Below, piece by piece: positions 50,401 through 61,570 of a DNA stretch of 64,000 nt; within the stretch, counting starts at the first letter, position 1; each line of letters starts with the position of its first letter. The notes under the pieces are model-generated. The model was given only the letters and a program-made list of their open reading frames with translations, was not told where the DNA came from and did no database searches. The DNA comes from Crossaster papposus. Taxonomy: Eukaryota > Echinodermata > Asteroidea > Velatida > Solasteridae. The stretch covers positions 186,001 through 250,000 of the forward strand of contig JBAIAA010000020.1 in assembly GCA_037893245.1 (NCBI GenBank), in the 5' to 3' direction. The position numbers and the translations under genes were made by a program.

Positions 50401-52822
50401 TATTAAAAAATGTAATTGGCTAACCTACTAAAAATTGAAAAGAAATGGAAAGATAAAGACCAAGACAATAATCTGATTGTTGTTTGAGAAACCCCAGTGA
50501 TGTCGGTGTACAAGAAACTTGGTCGTGAACATTGTTGATTTTACACTGTTTTCAATGGGACTTGAATTAGGCAGGTGCACCCTATAGGGTGCACCACCCT
50601 AATTGTAAGGAACATTTCTACGCTAGCTCATTTGCATTAAAAGTGCCCCCACAATTTCTTTTGAAAACGGATGCCGTTTGGTGAAAGAAATGGTGGGATT
50701 GTGTAAATATAGCATAGGATCAACTCCCTGGTTTTTGAGCTTCAATCCGAGGGCAGACTTGACAAAATTACGGTTGAAAAATGGGTCCTAATTGCCCTAG
50801 AACGAGGAGGGATGCCATTTGTAAAATGGCTGCTTGCAGGCTCGAGAAGTATCACTTTTCGGGAGGTGTGTTTCTTTTGGTGTGAATATTAAAAAATGTA
50901 ATTGGCTAACCTACTAAAAATTGAAAAGAAATGGAAAGATAAAGACCAAGACAATAATCTGATTGTTGTTTGAGAAACCCCAGTGATGTCGGTGTGCAAG
51001 AAACTTGGTCGTGAACATTGTTGATTTTACACCGTTTTCAATGGGACTTGAATTAGGCAGGTGCACCCTATAGGGTGCACCACCCTAATTGTAAGGAGAA
51101 TTTCTACGCGAGCTCATTTGCATGAAATGTGCCCCCACAATTTCTTTTGAAAACGGATGCCGTTTGGTGAAAGAAATGGTGGGATTGTGTAAATATAGCA
51201 TAGGATCAACTCCCTGGTTTTTGAGCTTCAATCTGAGGGCAGACTTGACAAAATTACGGTTGAAAAATGGGTCCTAATTGCCCTAGAACGTGGAGGGATG
51301 CCATTTGTAAAATGGCTGCTTGCAGGCTCGGGAAGTATCACTTTTCGGGAGGTGAGTTTCTTTTGGTGTGAATATAAAAAAATGTAATTGGCTAACCTAC
51401 TAAAAATTGAAAAGAAATGGAAAGATAAAGACCAAGACAATAATCTGATTGTTGTTTGAGAAACCCCAGTGATGTCGGTGTGCAAGAAACTTGGTCGTGA
51501 ACATTGTTGATTTTACACCGTTTTCAATGGGACTTGAATTAGGCAGGTGCACCCTATAGGGTGCACCACCCTAATTGTAAGGAGAATTTCTACGCGAGCT
51601 CATTTGCATGAAATGTGCCCCCACAATTTCTTTTGAAAACGGATGCCGTTTGGTGAAAGAAATGGTGGGATTGTGTAAATATAGCATAGGATCAACTCCC
51701 TGGTTTTTGAGCTTCAATCTGAGGGCAGACTTGACAAAATTACGGTTGAAAAATGGGTCCTAATTGCCCTAGAACGTGGAGGGATGCCATTTGTAAAATG
51801 GCTGCTTGCAGGCTCGGGAAGTATCACTTTTCGGGAGGTGAGTTTCTTTTGGTGTGAATATAAAAAAATGTAATTGGCTAACCTACTAAAAATTGAAAAG
51901 AAATGGAAAGATAAAGACCAAGACAATAATCTGATTGTTGTTTGAGAAACCCCAGTGATGTCGGTGTGCAAGAAACTTGGTCGTGAACATTGTTGATTTT
52001 ACACCGTTTTCAATGGGACTTGAATTAGGCAGGTGCACCCTATAGGGTGCACCACCCTAATTGTAAGGAGAATTTCTACGCGAGCTCATTTGCATGAAAT
52101 GTGCCCCCACAATTTCTTTTGAAAACGGATGCCGTTTGGTGAAAGAAATGGTGGGATTGTGTAAATATAGCATAGGATCAACTCCCTGGTTTTTGAGCTT
52201 CAATCCGAGGGCAGACTTGACAAAATTACGGTTGAAAAATGGGTCCTAATTGCCCTAGAACGTGGAGGGATGCCATTCGTAAAATGGCTGCTTGCAGGCT
52301 CGAGAAGTATCACTTTTCGGGAGGTGTGTTACTTTTGGTGTGAATATTAAAAAATGTAATTGGCTAACCTACTAAAAATTGAAAAGAAATGGAAAGATAA
52401 AGACCAAGACAATAATCTGATTGTTGTTTGAGAAACCCCAGTGATGTCGGTGTACAAGAAACTTGGTCGTGAACATTGTTGATTTTACACTGTTTTCAAT
52501 GGGACTTGAATTAGGCAGGTGCACCCTATAGGGTGCACCACCCTAATTGTAAGGAACATTTCTACGCTAGCTCATTTGCATTAAAAGTGCCCCCACAATT
52601 TCTTTTGAAAACGGATGCCGTTTGGTGAAAGAAATGGTGGGATTGTGTAAATATAGCATAGGATCAACTCCCTGGTTTTTGAGCTTCAATCTGAGGGCAG
52701 ACTTGACAAAATTACGGTTGAAAAATGGGTCCTAATTGCCCTAGAACGTGGAGGGATGCCATTTGTAAAATGGCTGCTTGCAGGCTCGGGAAGTATCACT
52801 TTTCGGGAGGTGAGTTTCTTTT

Positions 52823-53308
52823 GGTGTGAATATAAAAAAATGTAATTGGCTAACCTACTAAAAATTGAAAAGAAATGGAAAGATAAAGACCAAGACAATA
52901 ATCTGATTGTTGTTTGAGAAACCCCAGTGATGTCGGTGTACAAGAAACTTGGTCGTGAACATTGTTGATTTTACACTCTTTTCAATGGGACTTGAATTAG
53001 GCAGGTGCACCCTATAGGGTGCACCACCCTAATTGTAAGGAACATTTCTACGCTAGCTCATTTGCATTAAAAGTGCCCCCACAATTTCTTTTGAAAACGG
53101 ATGCCGTTTGGTGAAAGAAATGGTGGGATTGTGTAAATATAGCATTGGATCAACTCCCTGGTTTTTGAGCTTCAATCCGAGGGCAGACTTGACAAAATTA
53201 CGGTTGAAAAATGGGTCCTAATTGCCCTAGAACGTGGAGGGATGCCATTTGTAAAATGGCTGCTTGCAGGCTCGAGAAGTATCACTTTTCGGGAGGTGTG
53301 TTTCTTTT
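52823..53308 (+). repeat. Hybrid monomer, class A-associated head on an i-type body
   Basis: The head GAATATAAAAAAATG follows a GTGAGTTTC tail, as before g-type copies, but the body is i-type (TGTACAAG, ACACTC, class B core, CATTGG). The change of type lies in the first ~120 bp. It suggests a crossover that joined an h-g junction to an i-type copy and removed the rest of g. Confidence 0.7.
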
Positions 53309-56300
53309 GGTGTGAATATTAAAAAATGTAATTGGCTAACCTACTAAAAATTGAAAAGAAATGGAAAGATAAAGACCAAGACAATAATCTGATTGTTGTT
53401 TGAGAAACCCCAGTGATGTCGGTGTGCAAGAAACTTGGTCGTGAACATTGTTGATTTTACACCGTTTTCAATGGGACTTGAATTAGGCAGGTGCACCCTA
53501 TAGGGTGCACCACCCTAATTGTAAGGAGAATTTCTACGCGAGCTCATTTGCATGAAATGTGCCCCCACAATTTCTTTTGAAAACGGATGCCGTTTGGTGA
53601 AAGAAATGGTGGGATTGTGTAAATATAGCATAGGATCAACTCCCTGGTTGTTGAGCTTCAATCCGAGGGCAGACTTGACAAAATTACGGTTGAAAAATGG
53701 GTCCTAATTGCCCTAGAACGTGGAGGGATGCCATTCGTAAAATGGCTGCTTGCAGGCTCGAGAAGTATCACTTTTCGGGAGGTGTGTTACTTTTGGTGTG
53801 AATATTAAAAAATGTAATTGGCTAACCTACTAAAAATTGAAAAGAAATGGAAAGATAAAGACCAAGACAATAATCTGATTGTTGTTTGAGAAACCCCAGT
53901 GATGTCGGTGTACAAGAAACTTGGTCGTGAACATTGTTGATTTTACACTGTTTTCAATGGGACTTGAATTAGGCAGGTGCACCCTATAGGGTGCACCACC
54001 CTAATTGTAAGGAACATTTCTACGCTAGCTCATTTGCATTAAAAGTGCCCCCACAATTTCTTTTGAAAACGGATGCCGTTTGGTGAAAGAAATGGTGGGA
54101 TTGTGTAAATATAGCATAGGATCAACTCCCTGGTTTTTGAGCTTCAATCTGAGGGCAGACTTGACAAAATTACGGTTGAAAAATGGGTCCTAATTGCCCT
54201 AGAACGTGGAGGGATGCCATTTGTAAAATGGCTGCTTGCAGGCTCGGGAAGTATCACTTTTCGGGAGGTGAGTTTCTTTTGGTGTGAATATAAAAAAATG
54301 TAATTGGCTAACCTACTAAAAATTGAAAAGAAATGGAAAGATAAAGACCAAGACAATAATCTGATTGTTGTTTGAGAAACCCCAGTGATGTCGGTGTGCA
54401 AGAAACTTGGTCGTGAACATTGTTGATTTTACACCGTTTTCAATGGGACTTGAATTAGGCAGGTGCACCCTATAGGGTGCACCACCCTAATTGTAAGGAG
54501 AATTTCTACGCGAGCTCATTTGCATGAAATGTGCCCCCACAATTTCTTTTGAAAACGGATGCCGTTTGGTGAAAGAAATGGTGGGATTGTGTAAATATAG
54601 CATAGGATCAACTCCCTGGTTTTTGAGCTTCAATCCGAGGGCAGACTTGACAAAATTACGGTTGAAAAATGGGTCCTAATTGCCCTAGAACGTGGAGGGA
54701 TGCCATTCGTAAAATGGCTGCTTGCAGGCTCGAGAAGTATCACTTTTCGGGAGGTGTGTTACTTTTGGTGTGAATATTAAAAAATGTAATTGGCTAACCT
54801 ACTAAAAATTGAAAAGAAATGGAAACATAAAGACCAAGACAATAATCTGATTGTTGTTTGAGAAACCCCAGTGATGTCGGTGTACAAGAAACTTGGTCGT
54901 GAACATTGTTGATTTTACACTCTTTTCAATGGGACTTGAATTAGGCAGGTGCACCCTATAGGGTGCACCACCCTAATTGTAAGGAACATTTCTACGCTAG
55001 CTCATTTGCATTAAAAGTGCCCCCACAATTTCTTTTGAAAACGGATGCCGTTTGGTGAAAGAAATGGTGGGATTGTGTAAATATAGCATTGGATCAACTC
55101 CCTGGTTTTTGAGCTTCAATCCGAGGGCAGACTTGACAAAATTACGGTTGAAAAATGGGTCCTAATTGCCCTAGAACGTGGAGGGATGCCATTTGTAAAA
55201 TGGCTGCTTGCAGGCTCGAGAAGTATCACTTTTCGGGAGGTGTGTTTCTTTTGGTGTGAATATTAAAAAATGTAATTGGCTAACCTACTAAAAATTGAAA
55301 AGAAATGGAAAGATAAAGACCAAGACAATAATCTGATTGTTGTTTGAGAAACCCCAGTGATGTCGGTGTGCAAGAAACTTGGTCGTGAACATTGTTGATT
55401 TTACACTGTTTTCAATGGGACTTGAATTAGGCAGGTGCACCCTATAGGGTGCACCACCCTAATTGTAAGGAACATTTCTACGCTAGCTCATTTGCATTAA
55501 AAGTGCCCCCACAATTTCTTTTGAAAACGGATGCCGTTTGGTGAAAGAAATGGTGGGATTGTGTAAATATAGCATAGGATCAACTCCCTGGTTTTTGAGC
55601 TTCAATCTGAGGGCAGACTTGACAAAATTACGGTTGAAAAATGGGTCCTAATTGCCCTAGAACGTGGAGGGATGCCATTTGTAAAATGGCTGCTTGCAGG
55701 CTCGGGAAGTATCACTTTTCGGGAGGTGTGTTTCTTTCGGTGTGAATATTAAAAAATGTAATTGGCTAACCTACTAAAAATTGAAAAGAAATGGAAAGAT
55801 AAAGACCAAGACAATAATCTGATTGTTGTTTGAGAAACCCCAGTGATGTCGGTGTGCAAGAAACTTGGTCGTGAACATTGTTGATTTTACACTGTTTTCA
55901 ATGGGACTTAAATTAGGCAGGTGCACCCTATAGGGTGCACCACCCTAATTGTAAGGAACATTTCTACGCTAGCTCATTTGCATTAAAAGTGCCCCCACAA
56001 TTTCTTTTGAAAACGGATGCCGTTTGGTGAAAGAAATGGTGGGATTGTGTAAATATAGCATAGGATCAACTCCCTGGTTTTTGAGCTTCAATCCGAGGGC
56101 AGACTTGACAAAATTACGGTTGAAAAATGGGTCCTAATTGCCCTAGAACGTGGAGGGATGCCATTTGTAAAATGGCTGCTTGCAGGCTCGGGAAGTATCA
56201 CTTTTCGGGAGGTGTGTTTCTTTCGGTGTGAATATTAAAAAATGTAATTGGCTAACCTACTAAAAATTAAAAAGAAATGGAAGGATAAAGACCAAGACAA

Positions 56301-59300
56301 TAATCTGATTGTTGTTTGAGAAACCCCAGTGATGTCGGTGTGCAAGAAACTTGGTCGTGAACATTGTTGATTTTACACTCTTTTCAATGGGACTTGAATT
56401 AGGCAGGTGCACCCTATAGGGTGCACCACCCTAATTGTAAGGAACATTTCTACGCTAGCTCATTTGCATTAAAAGTGCCCCCACAATTTCTTTTGAAAAC
56501 GGATGCCGTTTGGTGAAAGAAATGGTGGGATTGTGTAAATATAGCATTGGATCAACTCCCTGGTTTTTGAGCTTCAATCCGAGGGCAGACTTGACAAAAT
56601 TACGGTTGAAAAATGGGTCCTAATTGCCCTAGAACGTGGAGGGATGCCATTTGTAAAATGGCTGCTTGCAGGCTCGGGAAGTATCACTTTTCGGGAGGTG
56701 TGTTTCTTTCGGTGTGAATATTAAAAAATGTAATTGGCTAACCTACTAAAAATTAAAAAGAAATGGAAAGATAAAGACCAAGACAATAATCTGATTGTTG
56801 TTTGAGAAACCCCAGTGATGTCGGTGTGCAAGAAACTTGGTCGTGAACATTGTTGATTTTACACTCTTTTCAATGGGACTTGAATTAGGCAGGTGCACCC
56901 TATAGGGTGCACCACCCTAATTGTAAGGAACATTTCTACGCTAGCTCATTTGCATTAAAAGTGCCCCCACAATTTCTTTGGAAAACGGATGCCGTTTGGT
57001 GAAAGAAATGGTGGGATTGTGTAAATATAGCATTGGATCAACTCCCTGGTTTTTGAGCTTCAATCCGAAGGCAGACTTGACAAAATTACGGTTGAAAAAT
57101 GGGTCCTAATTGCCCTAGAACGTGGAGGGATGCCATTTGTAAAATGGCTGCTTGCAGGCTCGGGAAGTATCACTTTTCGGGAGGTGTGTTTCTTTCGGTG
57201 TGAATATTAAAAAATGTAATTGGCTAACCTACTAAAAATTGAAAAGAAATGGAAAGATAAAGACCAAGACAATAATCTGATTGTTGTTTGAGAAACCCCA
57301 GTGATGTCGGTGTGCAAGAAACTTGGTCGTGAACATTGTTGATTTTACACTGTTTTCAATGGGACTTAAATTAGGCAGGTGCACCCTATAGGGTGCACCA
57401 CCCTAATTGTAAGGAACATTTCTACGCTAGCTCATTTGCATTAAAAGTGCCCCCACAATTTCTTTTGAAAACGGATGCCGTTTGGTGAAAGAAATGGTGG
57501 GATTGTGTAAATATAGCATAGGATCAACTCCCTGGTTTTTGAGCTTCAATCCGAGGGCAGACTTGACAAAATTACGGTTGAAAAATGGGTCCTAATTGCC
57601 CTAGAACGTGGAGGGATGCCATTTGTAAAATGGCTGCTTGCAGGCTCGAGAAGTATCACTTTTCGGGAGGTGTGTTTCTTTCGGTGTGAATATTAAAAAA
57701 TGTAATTGGCTAACCTACTAAAAATTGAAAAGAAATGGAAAGATAAAGACCAAGACAATAATCTGATTGTTGTTTGAGAAACCCCAGTGATGTAGGTGTA
57801 CAAGAAACTTGGTCGTGAACATTGTTGATTTTACACTGTTTTCAATGGGACTTGAATTAGGCAGGTGCACCCTATAGGGTGCACCAACCTAATTGTAAGG
57901 AACATTTCTACGCTAGCTCATTTGCATTAAAAGTGCCCCCACAATTTCTTTTGAAAACGGATGCCGTTTGGTGAAAGAAATGGTGGGATTGTGTAAATAT
58001 AGCATTGGATCAACTCCCTGGTTTTTGAGCTTCAATACGAGGGCAGACTTGACAAAATTACGGTTGAAAAATGGGTCCTAATTGCCCTAGAACGTGGAGG
58101 GATGCCATTTGTAAAATGGCTGCTTGCAGGCTCGAGAAGTATCACTTTTCGGGAGGTGTGTTTCTTTTGGTGTGAATATTAAAAAATGTAATTGGCTAAC
58201 CTACTAAAAATTGAAAAGAAATGGAAAGATAAAGACCAAGACAATAATCTGATTGTTGTTTGAGAAACCACAGTGATGTCGGTGTGCAAGAAACTTGGTC
58301 GTGAACATTGTTGATTTTACACTGTTTTCAATGGGACTTGAATTAGGCAGGTGCACCCTATAGGGTGCACCACCCTAATTGTAAGGAACATTTCTACGCT
58401 AGCTCATTTGCATTAAAAGTGCCCCCACAATTTCTTTTGAAAACGGATGCCGTTTGGTGAAAGAAATGGTGGGATTGTGTAAATATAGCATAGGATCAAC
58501 TCCCTGGTTTTTGAGCTTCAATCTGAGGGCAGACTTGACAAAATTACGGTTGAAAAATGGGTCCTAATTGCCCTAGAACGTGGAGGGATGCCATTTGTAA
58601 AATGGCTGCTTGCAGGCTCGGGAAGTATCACTTTTCGGGAGGTGTGTTTCTTTCGGTGTGAATATTAAAAAATGTAATTGGCTAACCTACTAAAAATTGA
58701 AAAGAAATGGAAAGATAAAGACCAAGACAATAATCTGATTGTTGTTTGAGAAACCCCAGTGATGTCGGTGTGCAAGAAACTTGGTCGTGAACATTGTTGA
58801 TTTTACACTGTTTTCAATGGGACTTAAATTAGGCAGGTGCACCCTATAGGGTGCACCACCCTAATTGTAAGGAACATTTCTACGCTAGCTCATTTGCATT
58901 AAAAGTGCCCCCACAATTTCTTTTGAAAACGGATGCCGTTTGGTGAAAGAAATGGTGGGATTGTGTAAATATAGCATAGGATCAACTCCCTGGTTTTTGA
59001 GCTTCAATCCGAGGGCAGACTTGACAAAATTACGGTTGAAAAATGGGTCCTAATTGCCCTAGAACGTGGAGGGATGCCATTTGTAAAATGGCTGCTTGCA
59101 GGCTCGGGAAGTATCACTTTTCGGGAGGTGTGTTTCTTTCGGTGTGAATATTAAAAAATGTAATTGGCTAACCTACTAAAAATTAAAAAGAAATGGAAAG
59201 ATAAAGACCAAGACAATAATCTGATTGTTGTTTGAGAAACCCCAGTGATGTCGGTGTGCAAGAAACTTGGTCGTGAACATTGTTGATTTTACACTCTTTT

Positions 59301-60598
59301 CAATGGGACTTGAATTAGGCAGGTGCACCCTATAGGGTGCACCACCCTAATTGTAAGGAACATTTCTACGCTAGCTCATTTGCATTAAAAGTGCCCCCAC
59401 AATTTCTTTTGAAAACGGATGCCGTTTGGTGAAAGAAATGGTGGGATTGTGTAAATATAGCATTGGATCAACTCCCTGGTTTTTGAGCTTCAATCCGAGG
59501 GCAGACTTGACAAAATTACGGTTGAAAAATGGGTCCTAATTGCCCTAGAACGTGGAGGGATGCCATTTGTAAAATGGCTGCTTGCAGGCTCGGGAAGTAT
59601 CACTTTTCGGGAGGTGTGTTTCTTTCGGTGTGAATATTAAAAAATGTAATTGGCTAACCTACTAAAAATTAAAAAGAAATGGAAAGATAAAGACCAAGAC
59701 AATAATCTGATTGTTGTTTGAGAAACCCCAGTGATGTCGGTGTGCAAGAAACTTGGTCGTGAACATTGTTGATTTTACACTCTTTTCAATGGGACTTGAA
59801 TTAGGCAGGTGCACCCTATAGGGTGCACCACCCTAATTGTAAGGAACATTTCTACGCTAGCTCATTTGCATTAAAAGTGCCCCCACAATTTCTTTGGAAA
59901 ACGGATGCCGTTTGGTGAAAGAAATGGTGGGATTGTGTAAATATAGCATTGGATCAACTCCCTGGTTTTTGAGCTTCAATCCGAAGGCAGACTTGACAAA
60001 ATTACGGTTGAAAAATGGGTCCTAATTGCCCTAGAACGTGGAGGGATGCCATTTGTAAAATGGCTGCTTGCAGGCTCGGGAAGTATCACTTTTCGGGAGG
60101 TGTGTTTCTTTCGGTGTGAATATTAAAAAATGTAATTGGCTAACCTACTAAAAATTGAAAAGAAATGGAAAGATAAAGACCAAGACAATAATCTGATTGT
60201 TGTTTGAGAAACCCCAGTGATGTCGGTGTGCAAGAAACTTGGTCGTGAACATTGTTGATTTTACACTGTTTTCAATGGGACTTAAATTAGGCAGGTGCAC
60301 CCTATAGGGTGCACCACCCTAATTGTAAGGAACATTTCTACGCTAGCTCATTTGCATTAAAAGTGCCCCCACAATTTCTTTTGAAAACGGATGCCGTTTG
60401 GTGAAAGAAATGGTGGGATTGTGTAAATATAGCATAGGATCAACTCCCTGGTTTTTGAGCTTCAATCCGAGGGCAGACTTGACAAAATTACGGTTGAAAA
60501 ATGGGTCCTAATTGCCCTAGAACGTGGAGGGATGCCATTTGTAAAATGGCTGCTTGCAGGCTCGAGAAGTATCACTTTTCGGGAGGTGTGTTTCTTTC

Positions 60599-61084
60599 GG
60601 TGTGAATATTAAAAAATGTAATTGGCTAACCTACTAAAAATTGAAAAGAAATGGAAAGATAAAGACCAAGACAATAATCTGATTGTTGTTTGAGAAACCC
60701 CAGTGATGTAGGTGTACAAGAAACTTGGTCGTGAACATTGTTGATTTTACACTGTTTTCAATGGGACTTGAATTAGGCAGGTGCACCCTATAGGGTGCAC
60801 CACCCTAATTGTAAGGAACATTTCTACGCTAGCTCATTTGCATTAAAAGTGCCCCCACAATTTCTTTTGAAAACGGATGCCGTTTGGTGAAAGAAATGGT
60901 GGGATTGTGTAAATATAGCATTGGATCAACTCCCTGGTTTTTGAGCTTCAATCCGAGGGCAGACTTGACAAAATTACGGTTGAAAAATGGGTCCTAATTG
61001 CCCTAGAACGTGGAGGGATGCCATTTGTAAAATGGCTGCTTGCAGGCTCGGGAAGTATCACTTTTCGGGAGGTGTGTTTCTTTC
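60599..61084 (+). repeat. Full-length o-type monomer, undeleted relative
   Basis: It has the TGTAGGTGTAC marker and the CATTGG/CCGA/CTCGGG right half of the deletion monomers, but keeps the 82 bp and the perfect palindrome. It has n-type on its left and m-type on its right, the same neighbours as the deletion copies. Other full-length monomers with the marker start at 57683 and 63031. It represents the state before the deletion. Confidence 0.85.
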
Positions 61085-61570
61085 GGTGTGAATATTAAAA
61101 AATGTAATTGGCTAACCTACTAAAAATTAAAAAGAAATGGAAAGATAAAGACCAAGACAATAATCTGATTGTTGTTTGAGAAACCCCAGTGATGTCGGTG
61201 TGCAAGAAACTTGGTCGTGAACATTGTTGATTTTACACTCTTTTCAATGGGACTTGAATTAGGCAGGTGCACCCTATAGGGTGCACCACCCTAATTGTAA
61301 GGAACATTTCTACGCTAGCTCATTTGCATTAAAAGTGCCCCCACAATTTCTTTGGAAAACGGATGCCGTTTGGTGAAAGAAATGGTGGGATTGTGTAAAT
61401 ATAGCATTGGATCAACTCCCTGGTTTTTGAGCTTCAATCCGAAGGCAGACTTGACAAAATTACGGTTGAAAAATGGGTCCTAATTGCCCTAGAACGTGGA
61501 GGGATGCCATTTGTAAAATGGCTGCTTGCAGGCTCGGGAAGTATCACTTTTCGGGAGGTGTGTTTCTTTC

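Larger units (their letters stand above)
48447..61570 (+). repeat. Superblock 4 (27 monomers)
   Basis: Starts: 48447, 48934, 49421, 49907, 50393, 50879, 51365, 51851, 52337, 52823, 53309, 53795, 54281, 54767, 55253, 55739, 56225, 56711, 57197, 57683, 58169, 58655, 59141, 59627, 60113, 60599, 61085. It runs a b c d e f, several g and h copies, i, then two rounds of a w-k-l-m-n series and finally o-m before the next a. It is closest to block 1 in its order of subtypes. Its o-type monomers (57683 and 60599) are full length, unlike those of blocks 1 and 2. A-type to a-type distance is 13,124 bp, 27 monomers. Confidence 0.85.
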